64,000 nucleotides of DNA from Candidatus Riflebacteria bacterium HGW-Riflebacteria-1 (GTDB lineage: Bacteria > Muiribacteriota > Ozemobacteria > Ozemobacterales > Ozemobacteraceae): positions 62,001-126,000 of the forward strand of contig PGYB01000002.1 of the NCBI GenBank assembly GCA_002839445.1, in the 5' to 3' direction. Shown one piece after another: positions 35,035-44,200 of this stretch. Position 1 is the first letter of the stretch; each line of letters opens with the position of its first letter. A program made the position numbers and the translations under genes. The notes under the pieces were generated by a model. That model made no database searches and was not told the DNA's origin. It saw only the letters and a list, made by a program, of their open reading frames with translations.

Positions 35035-36126
35035 TCACAAAGAATGCAGGGCCTGTGAGAGTTCTTCGGTCAGCGGTTTGAGCTCATCTTTGAGGCCGGC
35101 TTCGCGGCAGAGGGTCTGAAAGGCTTCGCTGATGGCGATCTGCTGTTCGGGGGTTGCGAGGTGTTCGGCCAGTAACAGCGATGAGAGCAGTAGCGGCCGG
35201 GCAAACTCGGGGTCGAGAGGGCGAATGCTTTCGCTGGCGTGGTTCGCCAGAATCAGGTCGATGCGGCGCTGCCACTCTTCTTTGGCGACAGGTTTGAGTG
35301 AGACGAGCTGGAGAATTTCGGCGGCGCCGTCGCTCTGGAAAGCGATTGCCGGGTGCAGCATGGCAGTGATGCGTGCAGCTTCTTCGACGAGAAAAGCGTG
35401 CTGCGCGAGTTTTGCCTCAATTTTCTGCTGAATTTTTGTGAGTTTTTCGCCAGGGATTGCGAGCTCTTCGCCGAATCTGGCAAAGACTTCGCGCTCGGCA
35501 TCAGCAGAGCCGTCACTGAGAGCGAGGCCCCAGCAGCCCGAGAGAATCTGCTCTTTTTCGTCGTCACTCAGACGCAGGCTCGGTTCGAGTTTCTGGTAGC
35601 CGTCGGGAGATTCGATGGCGACGAGCCACTGCTGTTTTTCTTCGGCGGGTGCCGGTATGAATTCGATGATCGAGCGCAGACTGGTCAGTTCTTCCGGCGA
35701 AATGACGCCGTCGGCGTTTTCCATGCGCAGCAGGTAATGCAGGAAGGTGCGGTAGAAGCGGGCGTCTTTGCCGGCCTTGAAAATGTCATAAATGCTCTCG
35801 GAAACGAGATAACTGCCGAGAATACCGATGGCGGCCCCGGGAATTACCCAGAAAAAGCCGGTATAAATGCCGAGCCAGTAAAGAACCGCAGCCGGAACAG
35901 CCTTTAACGTAGCCTTTCCCTTTTTCATGGTTTCTGAGGGCTGCCCGCCGAGGTTCTTTGCTTCGAGGGCGATTGCCTGGCAGCGTTGCGAGAAATTCTT
36001 CGTCCAGTCGCTGCTTTCAGCTTCGTTGAGGAGCCATCTGATCATGCCGGCGGTAAAATACTGGCGGCGCTTTTCGCTGCTCACCTGAACAGCTGTTTGT
36101 TCTGCGTTTTGCGCTATTTCACTCAT
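35035..36126 (-). CDS. Membrane protein with TerB-like domains
   Basis: This 363-residue protein has GGAGG upstream of the ATG. A hydrophobic hairpin (VPAAVLYWLGIYTGFFWVIPGAAIGILGSYLV, residues about 76-108) follows an N-terminal soluble helix. The next part has a TerB/DjlA-like helical module: 'FYRTFLHYLLRMENADGVISPEELTSLRSII' and 'LALSDGSADAEREVFARFGEEL', with acidic 'ADG' and 'SDG' turns typical of that fold. TerB-like domains bind metals or sense envelope state in several bacteria, but no ter genes lie nearby. The C-terminal 120 residues are helical and unassigned. It lies upstream of clpB on the same strand but 464 bases away, so it is probably a separate transcription unit. Confidence 0.65.
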   Translation of the reverse strand: MSEIAQNAEQTAVQVSSEKRRQYFTAGMIRWLLNEAESSDWTKNFSQRCQAIALEAKNLGGQPSETMKKGKATLKAVPAAVLYWLGIYTGFFWVIPGAAIGILGSYLVSESIYDIFKAGKDARFYRTFLHYLLRMENADGVISPEELTSLRSIIEFIPAPAEEKQQWLVAIESPDGYQKLEPSLRLSDDEKEQILSGCWGLALSDGSADAEREVFARFGEELAIPGEKLTKIQQKIEAKLAQHAFLVEEAARITAMLHPAIAFQSDGAAEILQLVSLKPVAKEEWQRRIDLILANHASESIRPLDPEFARPLLLSSLLLAEHLATPEQQIAISEAFQTLCREAGLKDELKPLTEELSQALHSL

Positions 36127-36219
36127 GCCATCGTCCTCCGTTCTCTATTCTTTATGCTGTCAGCCTACCTGTAATTGCCAAATAAATCAACGGGCGTGGC
36201 AGGGTTAAGCAAATTTTGC

Positions 36220-36247
36220 TTCGACAACCGCGATATTTTGTTATAAT
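36220..36247 (+). promoter_or_regulatory. Promoter of the PAD-like gene
   Basis: TATAAT at 36242-36247 with TTCGAC 16 bases upstream. The start codon is 30 bases further on. Confidence 0.5.
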
Positions 36248-36276
36248 TGGCGAAGGTACCATAACGGGAGTGTTAT

Positions 36277-37743
36277 ATGACTGATAGAAGACAATCGCGT
36301 CTCGCAGCTCTGTTCGTGTTGATGTTGCTGGCTGTCGCCGGCACGCTTTCTCCTCTTTATGCCCGCGTCAGGCCGATTGTTTCGCCTGATGACATAGAAA
36401 GCATAAGGTTTTTGAGCGCCAATAACATACCGGTAAAAGTTCTTGCCGTTTATTCACCGGAGTTTGGCAATCTTCAGTTTGTCGTGGCGCTGATCGATAT
36501 AATCGCCAATATGCATGAAAAGGGTCTGGTAAAAAAAGAAGACGCCTTCAAGCTGCATCTGATACCGACCAGGGCCTCGCGCAGCAGCAATTTCAAGCAG
36601 TTGCATGCAATGGTCGCTGCCGATCGTCTTAAGAAATATGTCGAATTCAGCTCGCTGGAAACTGAAAGCGATGTCTGGATGCAGGACTGGGGCGAAGTTG
36701 GCGTGGTTAAGCTGAAGAGCGAAGCCAAGGCGCAGCTTGTGGTTTTTGACTCAAACCGTGGTCGTGGCACCGGCGATCTGCCGTCGCGACTGGCTCATTT
36801 CTGGAACGGTTTTGTCATGAAGAACCCGTCAAAAGCCGGGTCATGTGGCGATTACGGCGGAAACATCGAAGTCACTCCCGACAACGTTCTGCTCATCGGC
36901 AACACGTCTACCCCCGAACTCAGAGCTTATCTCGAAAAACATGGCTACGCCAATCGCATGGCGGTGCTCGAAACTGACTGGCTGCAAGTCGGCCATGTCG
37001 ATGAATACATATCGGTTTGCCCGAATGCAAAGGCTCCGCGTGGCTATACGCTGATCAAGGCTAACCCAAGATTGGCGCTGCGCTTGATTAAAGATGCTTC
37101 GCCGGCCGAACTGAACGCAATCAAACAGGAAGATTACCGTCTGATGCTGATCAAAGTGCGCAACTATCTGCGCGAAGCAGAGCGCAAGCGCGGCAGACAT
37201 GTTCCTGCCGATGATGAAACCGCGGCTCCTCAGCCGGAGGAATTTTCAAATGCGGTAATCGATTACCTGACAAAAGATGAAACTGGCGCGTTCGTGTTGC
37301 CGCCGCTCAATCTCGCCCTGGGCATCAGACCCAGCAGCCCCGGCGACAAGGAAGTCGAAGACTTTATCAAACTCAATCTGACGCTGGCGAATGTTATAGA
37401 TACCAACGTTAAAGCTGCCTGCAACAAGATTTCGCAGGTCCGTAAGGAGTCTGGCAAGGCGCATTCGGTTATCTCGTTCCCGTCTCTTTTCCACAAGATG
37501 CGCAACGGAAAGCACATTGCCTACATTCCCGGCAGCGTCAACCAGCTGATTCTCCACGATCAGCTGATCGTGCCAGATCCGCAGGTCGAAAGGCTGCGGC
37601 AAAATATCGCGCGCACTGCCAGCATGATCGGGCTGAAAGCCAACTTCGTCGATTCCATGTCATATCACTCCAAACAGGGCCAGATTCATTGCGGCACCAA
37701 CGTTTTCAGGCACCCGAACCGCTATATCGTGCGCCCCCGCTAA
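36277..37743 (+). CDS. Secreted protein-arginine deiminase (PAD) family protein
   Basis: This 488-residue protein has a Sec signal peptide (LAALFVLMLLAVAGTLSPLYA). The mature part matches the PAD catalytic domain, which converts peptidyl-arginine to citrulline. The catalytic set known from human PAD4 (Asp350, His471, Asp473, Cys645) is visible as Asp137 in 'DVWMQDWGEVG', His240 and Asp242 in 'VGHVDEYISVCP', and Cys472 in 'QIHCGTNVFRHP'. 'GGNIEV' and 'DSNRGRG' are also conserved-looking. The vertebrate N-terminal immunoglobulin-like PAD domains are absent. An extra helical stretch of about 60 residues (about 270-330) sits between the His/Asp and Cys motifs. It is a single gene with its own promoter and terminator. 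Because it is exported, targets would be envelope or extracellular proteins. Calcium dependence cannot be judged. Confidence 0.88.
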   Translation: MTDRRQSRLAALFVLMLLAVAGTLSPLYARVRPIVSPDDIESIRFLSANNIPVKVLAVYSPEFGNLQFVVALIDIIANMHEKGLVKKEDAFKLHLIPTRASRSSNFKQLHAMVAADRLKKYVEFSSLETESDVWMQDWGEVGVVKLKSEAKAQLVVFDSNRGRGTGDLPSRLAHFWNGFVMKNPSKAGSCGDYGGNIEVTPDNVLLIGNTSTPELRAYLEKHGYANRMAVLETDWLQVGHVDEYISVCPNAKAPRGYTLIKANPRLALRLIKDASPAELNAIKQEDYRLMLIKVRNYLREAERKRGRHVPADDETAAPQPEEFSNAVIDYLTKDETGAFVLPPLNLALGIRPSSPGDKEVEDFIKLNLTLANVIDTNVKAACNKISQVRKESGKAHSVISFPSLFHKMRNGKHIAYIPGSVNQLILHDQLIVPDPQVERLRQNIARTASMIGLKANFVDSMSYHSKQGQIHCGTNVFRHPNRYIVRPR

Positions 37744-37777
37744 AATTGGGGTCTGATTAACCTGCTTCTCGATGATT

Positions 37778-37820
37778 AAAAAAGACTGAGCGGCCATCTG
37801 GTCAGCTCAGTCTTTTTTTT
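37778..37820. terminator. Bidirectional terminator
   Basis: A-run, stem GACTGAGC ... GCTCAGTC, then eight T, between the convergent PAD-like and cyclase genes. Confidence 0.9.
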
Positions 37821-37838
37821 CGGTGGAGAAAAATTTCT

Positions 37839-39854
37839 TTATTCGGTTGGGAAAGTTTTCTGAAGCTGGTTTGCCAGTTGTTCAAGATCGACGAGCCTGC
37901 GCTTGCCTGGCTCGATGAATGGGGTCTCCTGATTGTCTTTGACAGCCTGCTTTGCCTGAATAACTATCTCACGTGTGGCCCGAGCCGCTTTGCGGCCGGT
38001 GGTGGCCTGTTCGGCGCTGTTGTTCATATCTGGCGGCAGCGGATTTTTGATCAGGTAATCGACAGATTCGAGCAGGGCCGGCGCGTATGAAGAGCTCCAT
38101 TGCATGCTTCTGAAATCGTTCAGATTGCTTATGTGATACTGCCATAGTTCGGCTTCTGTTGCCTCTTTGCGTGTGCTGAGAACGTTAAAAGCGTTAAGGC
38201 GCTGATTGGCGCGTTCCGCTGCCATGCGGCTTTTCAGATAGTCTTTGAAATGGTCAAAAAACGGGCCGGCCACTACCAATGTTTCGCGGTCATCGCGATT
38301 GTAATGGTAACTTTCAAACAGCGTAAACTCCTTCGGCAAAAGAGGAATCTGTTCGGCAATTTCTTTGAGAACCGCCTGATTGGAGGCGTTCTCGATAAAG
38401 TAGTCGAGAGTTTCGCCAAGCTCTTTTGAGTTGCGGTCGCCTGGCGAGGTCAGCAGATCGACGAGGTGAAACCGCGTCACATCAACCGGAAATCCCCTCT
38501 TTTCGAGCAGATATCTGGCATTAAGGCGCAGCTGATGATAGTCCTCTCCAGGCTTGTAGAGAGCTTGCTGCAGCATCTGCTCAAAGTAGCTGAAGCAGTG
38601 GGTGCCGATAAAGTCGCGCACATCGTCATAACCATCGGCTGGCGCGACCTTATGCAGAAACCAGTCAAACTCACTCAATACATCAGGGTTTACGGCAAAG
38701 CTCGCCGGGTCAGTTATTGCCGCCAGATGCATGTATTTGATCGTGCGAGTCCAGTTATAGCCGAGGCGGCTGTAAAACTTTGCAATCTTGAACAGAACGT
38801 AGTCTCTGTTTCCGGCCTGTTTAGACAGATTGTCGAGCAAGTTGTCGGCTTCGTCGCGCTGTCGTTCTGCTGCCAGCAGTTCAGCGCGCTGCAGTGCAAG
38901 CGCAATCTCACATTCAAGCAGCTTTTCGTCGAGTGAGGAAAAGGCCGAACGGGCTTCTTTGACGTATTCGTCGAGTTCTCGCAGATTTTCGGCGTTTTTT
39001 TCGACAACGCTGAGTCGCTGCGCTATGTGGCTGTTGATCGCCTGTTTGATGAGCCCGGTCGTTGCGGCGTCTGCTGGTTGGTGCTGCGTTGCCCGCTTAA
39101 GGCACTCAACGCTGCCGCGATAATCTTTTGCGGAAAAAGCCTCTCGCGCCAGTCGCAATTGTTTGTCATAATCGTTTTCTCTGAATACAAAATATGCCAG
39201 AGCCAGAAGAACAACGAGGCCAAGAAAATACAGCGGGCGGGCTGAGCGCGGCGCCGCTGTTGGAATAACGCTTTCGGTGACCATGTTTTTGATTTTTTCG
39301 AGCTGACTTTGCACTGTCCTGGCGTAGGATTCGCTGCTGCTGTCACGGACAACGCGATAAACTCTTACTGCTTCGGGAATTCCTTTGAGGCGGTATTCGC
39401 CGATCAGGCTGGTTGGCACTTCCTGGCGGTTCATCGCCAGATAGGTCGATTCAGAAAACCAGATTTCGTTGGCGTCGGTCAGGCTTTCGATGCGGGCTGC
39501 GATGTTGACTGGTTCGCCATAGACGTCGCCGTCGCGCATGATTACTTCGCCGGTGTTCATGGCAATTCTGATCTCGATTTTTTCGCTTTCAATGACGGTG
39601 GCATTGAATTCCTTGAGCTTTTCCTGCATCATTACCGCGCAGAGCACGGCGTTGGTCGGGCTGGCAAATGAGAGCAGAAAGGCGTCGCCGATGGTCTTTA
39701 TCAGAACCCCATCGTAGCTTTTGGCCAGCGGCAGCAGCAGTTCTTCGTGTTTTTTGAGAAGTCTGCTGACCGCTTCGCGGTCACTATTTGAGGTTCGCTC
39801 GGTAAAGCCTTTGATATCTGTGAAAACAATGGTCAGAACGCGTGTTTCTTCCAT
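37839..39854 (-). CDS. Class III adenylyl cyclase, N-terminal catalytic domain, TM and TPR-like region
   Basis: This 671-residue protein is counted from the ATG at 39854, which begins the cyclase fold and has a GGACAGG site; the frame is open 17 codons further up. The class III catalytic domain is at residues 1-180 with all key residues: metal Asp13 (FTDIKGFT), base-binding Lys53 and metal Asp57 (IKTIGDAF), Asp110 (GDVYG), Asn117 and Arg121 (VNIAAR). The Lys/Asp pair predicts ATP as substrate, giving cAMP. One membrane segment follows (LYFLGLVVLLALAYFVF, about 215-235). The remaining 430 residues are helical, with TPR-like repeats at first ('AREAFSAKDYRGSVECLKRA'). It should work as a homodimer, in contrast to the pair at 52306-58246. 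Confidence 0.9.
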   Translation of the reverse strand: MEETRVLTIVFTDIKGFTERTSNSDREAVSRLLKKHEELLLPLAKSYDGVLIKTIGDAFLLSFASPTNAVLCAVMMQEKLKEFNATVIESEKIEIRIAMNTGEVIMRDGDVYGEPVNIAARIESLTDANEIWFSESTYLAMNRQEVPTSLIGEYRLKGIPEAVRVYRVVRDSSSESYARTVQSQLEKIKNMVTESVIPTAAPRSARPLYFLGLVVLLALAYFVFRENDYDKQLRLAREAFSAKDYRGSVECLKRATQHQPADAATTGLIKQAINSHIAQRLSVVEKNAENLRELDEYVKEARSAFSSLDEKLLECEIALALQRAELLAAERQRDEADNLLDNLSKQAGNRDYVLFKIAKFYSRLGYNWTRTIKYMHLAAITDPASFAVNPDVLSEFDWFLHKVAPADGYDDVRDFIGTHCFSYFEQMLQQALYKPGEDYHQLRLNARYLLEKRGFPVDVTRFHLVDLLTSPGDRNSKELGETLDYFIENASNQAVLKEIAEQIPLLPKEFTLFESYHYNRDDRETLVVAGPFFDHFKDYLKSRMAAERANQRLNAFNVLSTRKEATEAELWQYHISNLNDFRSMQWSSSYAPALLESVDYLIKNPLPPDMNNSAEQATTGRKAARATREIVIQAKQAVKDNQETPFIEPGKRRLVDLEQLANQLQKTFPTE

Positions 39855-39976
39855 GCCTGTCCGCCTGTCGAAAAATATTATCAGCAGACAGCATGATAAT
39901 CGCAAAGATAATCAAAACACAAATTTACTGGCGGCTCATTTATTTCGCGTGAATTATAAGCGCAATTTATCAGGAT

Positions 39977-40810
39977 TCAGGGCATCTGGGGCAGGGATTT
40001 TTTCCTGCGCATGCTGTGGTCAACCTGGCGGTAGGCGTCCATGTATTCTTCGCTTGATGGGTCGAGGGAAACAGCGGTGCGGAAGTATTCGCGCGCTGCG
40101 CGCAGGTTGTTTTTGCCAAGTTCGGCTTTTCCAAGTGTATAGAATGACCGGGCCGACCTTTTTTGCTGCGGATTTACCTTGTCTTTGAGGTCGCTGGCGC
40201 TGGTTTTGCCCTTTTCGACATCAGACCAGTTGACGACAACTTTTGCCGGCGGCGCTGCCGCGGGTTGTTGCCTGAGGAGCAGGTAACCAGGCAAAAGCAC
40301 TAGAAGCAGTCCGCCCCCGGCCAGCAGAGATTTGAAATAGCTTTTTTCATAAAAGTCTTGATGTGTGTGAGGCTTTGCAGAGCTGTTTTCATGCTCAGTT
40401 TTGTGTGCAACCCGCAGTTCTTTTATCGCTTCCTGCGTAATTTTTGCAGGCTCTGCGGCGCTGACTGATGGCTCGCGCAGCTTGTTATTGCGCGGTTCGG
40501 GCGTTTTCCCGGCAATATGCGGCGTGGTAACGGGGGGCGGCGCAACAGGCTGGGGAATGATCTCTACAGGGGGTGCGGGTTGTGTGGGACTGATTTCGTC
40601 AATTTCTGTCTCTGGAACGAAAGGTTCTTCAGAGTGCATTATTCTTATCGCTGCCATTTCCATTTCGAGCAGTCCGACCAGTTGCCGGAAAGGCGAATTG
40701 CGGGTTTTTGCGCACAGCAGCCCGGACTTATCATCCGGCATATCTTCTTCCAGGGCTTCAATTATCTCCCCGGTAATACTCTCAATCCTGTCTATCTCTA
40801 TTTTTTGCAT
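39977..40810 (-). CDS. Hypothetical membrane protein with proline-rich linker and TPR
   Basis: This 277-residue protein has an N-terminal helical part, then a Pro-rich stretch ('TQPAPPVEIIPQPVAPPPV'), a single membrane segment (LLAGGGLLLVLLPGYLLL, about residues 165-182), and a C-terminal TPR-like pair ('SARSFYTLGKAELGKNNLRAAREYFRTAVSLDP'). There is no recognised family and no enzymatic motif. It lies upstream of the intact cyclase on the same strand with a 122-base gap, so the two may be co-expressed, but the membrane-plus-TPR plan is too common to imply a shared function. The ribosome site is weak (GGTTGG). Confidence 0.6.
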   Translation of the reverse strand: MQKIEIDRIESITGEIIEALEEDMPDDKSGLLCAKTRNSPFRQLVGLLEMEMAAIRIMHSEEPFVPETEIDEISPTQPAPPVEIIPQPVAPPPVTTPHIAGKTPEPRNNKLREPSVSAAEPAKITQEAIKELRVAHKTEHENSSAKPHTHQDFYEKSYFKSLLAGGGLLLVLLPGYLLLRQQPAAAPPAKVVVNWSDVEKGKTSASDLKDKVNPQQKRSARSFYTLGKAELGKNNLRAAREYFRTAVSLDPSSEEYMDAYRQVDHSMRRKKSLPQMP

Positions 40811-41079
40811 TTACCAACCAACCATATTGTTCTTATATTATAAATTTATTATAATGCATTTAAGCATAAAAAAAAATAGAGAATTAAGGTTGGTTAATGG
40901 TTAGGCTGGTTGCCACATCTTATTTTGCTGCGCGCGTTGTTGCGCGTTATTTTCCGCATCTTTGAGATGCGGCATGCTTCTGACTAAATAATTTATAAAA
41001 TATTGAGTTGATATGTGTTTTGCGGTTGAGATCCTGGGGAGGACCGGTTGTTCCCTGCAAAAGGGCGAGAGGATAGCTC
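40811..41079. other. Intergenic region upstream of giant gene 3
   Basis: Very AT-rich next to the TPR gene, with TATAAT-like boxes on both strands near 40845-40855. A perfect 8-base stem, 3-base loop hairpin (CCGCATCT / AGATGCGG) lies at 40954-40972, without a T-run. No gene is seen. Confidence 0.5.
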
Positions 41080-41271
41080 ATGGTGAATTTACATGAAATC
41101 GCGGGCATTATGTGCCAAACAGGGGTGGTTTCTCCATGCCTGATTTTTTCTTTAGCGCTTATGCTGGATGTGACATTTTCAGGCCAGTATTCATCTGAAC
41201 CGGCATTTGACGATCAGACGCCTGCAAATTCTGGTGCTTTGCCAGTTATGGAGCCTGAGCATGCTACATAA
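41080..41271 (+). CDS. Possible leader ORF overlapping the start of giant gene 3
   Basis: A 63-codon ORF with a GAGAGGAT ribosome site. The product begins MVNLHEIAGIMCQTG, has one hydrophobic stretch (LIFSLALMLDVTF) and ends ...PVMEPEHAT. Its stop overlaps the ATG of the giant gene at 41261 by 11 bases, so the two could be translationally coupled. No homologue is recognised, and it could also be a chance frame in the leader. Confidence 0.35.
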   Translation: MVNLHEIAGIMCQTGVVSPCLIFSLALMLDVTFSGQYSSEPAFDDQTPANSGALPVMEPEHAT

Positions 41272-44200
41272 ATCTGCTCGTAAGCTTTATCTGATTGTTC
41301 TTATGGTCGGGTTGCTGTTAATGGTATCTGGCGATCAGCTGCCGGCTGCTTCTTTCAAAATCAGCAATTCAGGCGATTTTTCTGTGGCAGACGCAACTTT
41401 TAATGATGTTGTGGCTTCTGATACTACTGGCGCAGACGCTGATTTTTTGAGGTTGCGCAATACAAACCCCGGTGAAGACGGCAACTCCGGATTGAAGTTT
41501 GGCGGTCGCGGTGTCTGGGCCAAAAAGAGAGAGATCACCCTTACCATCCCGGATGATATTCACCACAATGGCACAACAAACCTGGGAAAAATTAGAAGAT
41601 ATGCAGAAAAGTGCCAGTTTGAGATAATTGTCATTGGTAATGCCAATGTGGATTGGTCAGATCTGCGTCTTACCGACTGGGCAGGTAATCAGATCCCCTT
41701 TCGTCTGCTCGACTTCGAACGACCGACTGACAATGCCAATACGCCGGTCAGATTGTTGTTTGAAGCTGATGCCAATCCTTTAGTGCCAGTTGCCAGTAAT
41801 ACCTACTACCTCTATTATGCGAACAAAGATGCGGTCAGCGTCGAAGATACGACTTTGAGCCGTTTCTATATTATTAATCACGATTTCGAAGATGGTCTTA
41901 ACGATTGGGTTCTTTCTCCGAATGGCACCGGCACCGGTATTCAATCAGCTGATTTAGCTGATGGATCAACAGATAGCTTTGCTAATCTGCTTGCCAACCC
42001 GCACGGGATTTACCCGACTCTGGCCATCGAGACCGGAATATCGATTATTCCGCCGGGCTATTCGGGTTTTAACAGCAATGTCTGTCTTTCCATGGGTTTT
42101 CCAGAAAATGTTGTCACTGGCGCCTATGTAGTCGGTTCCTGGCGGGCGTATCAGCAGAGCATTACCGTGCCTTCGACCGGAACATACATTATGTCAGCTC
42201 AACGGCGCTTCAATTCGGCTTCTTTCAACACCGGTTGGGCGACACTGATGTTCATCAAGTCCGGTGCCGCCGGGCGCGATCGGCGCTATGACGTTGCCGC
42301 CGGATTTTCGGACTGGATGGAATCTACAGTCGATTTTACTATCAACACGCCGACCAGAGCGGCAATTGTCGGTCTGGGCATGCAGACGCGTAAGACTCAA
42401 GGTCAGCCAACTATTCGAGAACGCAGAAGTCAGGTCGACTGGGTTGAGATCAAGCCCAGGTATCCGCTGCAAGTGACCTTAAGCGACGAGATGCCGGCTG
42501 GTTATACGCAAACTGGTGTCTATGAGTCTGACAAATTTGACACAGGAGTCGCCAATCCTGTTTTTGAGTCGATCACCTGGTCGGCAAACACAACTGCGCC
42601 GGGAACATCTGTTGCATTTCAGACCAGGACAGCCGCTGTCCTTGGCGATCTTGACAGTGCCGCCTGGAGCGCACCGATTACCATCAATGGCAGTGGAATA
42701 GCAGCTTCTGCCAGATATCTTCAGGTGCGGGCAATTCTCGCAACTACAGACACATCGGTTTCACCAGTTTTGAACGAGATAGAGATATTTTACAGTCTGC
42801 CGGTTGCAGATTTCAGGATAGACGCTCCTGCAACGGTCAGGGCAGGGGAATATTTTGATTTCAGGGTTACGGCAGTAGACCAGAACAACGCCACCGCCAC
42901 TTCTTTTATCGAAAATCTGACCTTGTCGGCAAGCTCTCTATCTGTTGAATTTCCCAGAAGCAGCCATTTATTTACCACATTTGACAACGGAACCACAGTT
43001 TTTCAGGCACGTAACCCGATTGCCGAGGCCTTTACCATTACCGCGGTTTCAGGCGTGATTTCTTCAGATTCTTTGACGATACAGACGACTCCAGCCAATG
43101 CCGTTTCTCTTGAGTTGCAGGGCTTTCCTGCCGCTATAACCGCTGGTGCTCTTTTTTCGGGACAGATTATCGCAAAGGATCGTTATGGCAACACTGATAT
43201 CAACAACAACGGCCAGATCGTAATTCAGACTACCGATGCAGCGCCGGCTTCTTTCCCGGCATCAATTAATCTGGTCGCAGGCATAGGTAATCTGACAGAC
43301 TGTTCTTTTTTTACTGCCCCTATTCAGACCCTTGAGGTAAAGGAAGCTGCCAGCGGTATTGCAACTTTTACTGATGTGCTTGTGAGCGCCGGAGCTGCTA
43401 CCAGGCTGCATTTAAGCGCTGAGCCAGACCAGTATCAGAACGTGGAATTTAATCTCGAGATTGCTGCTGTTGATGATTATGGCAATCCTGACACCAGTAT
43501 CGATACTGCTGCCACCTTAACTTCGTCACTTGGCACAGTTGCAACATCGAGTTTCGATATTGTGGCGGGGCTTTGTGCGCACCCGGTGACTCTCGATACG
43601 GCCGGAAACTTGACCCTGTCTGCTCTTACTGCGACAGCATTGCCTGGCGATCTCGGCCTGAGTGTTCACCCGGAGTCTCCGCCAACTTTGCACAGGTTTC
43701 TGATCGATGCCGGTTATGACCAGTTGGCCGGGGTGCCCTTCACTTTGACGATCGAGGCTCGCGACAGCTCGGAGCAGGTTCTGACTTCTTATGATGGAGC
43801 CTGCCGTATTATTCCAAGTGTTGGCCAGTGTTCACCTGCTATGACAACCGGTTACAAATTTCTTGACGGCTTTCTGGCGATTCCAATTTCTTTGTCCACC
43901 GCTGACAGCAACGTTATACTGCGCGTCGAAGATGTCAAAGACAGTTCAAAGATAGGATTGCTTTTTCTCAACGTCAGGCCAGCCGGTCTGGCCGAATTCG
44001 AGATGGACACTCCGCACGCCGCTGATGCCGGGGCTACCTTCACATTCAAGATACGGGCGCGTGACAATCAGGACAATCTTCTTACCAATTACACAGGAAC
44101 CGTTATAATCTCCCATACCGCCACCGGTGGCGATATCAGTATTCCGACAATTTACACATTCCTTGATACTGATGCTGGTGAAAAGACGTTCTCAGGTTTA

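Noticed and set aside
40954..40972. Perfect 8-base stem hairpin as a terminator
   Set aside because: No T-run follows on either strand and no gene ends nearby; the adjacent genes both start away from it.
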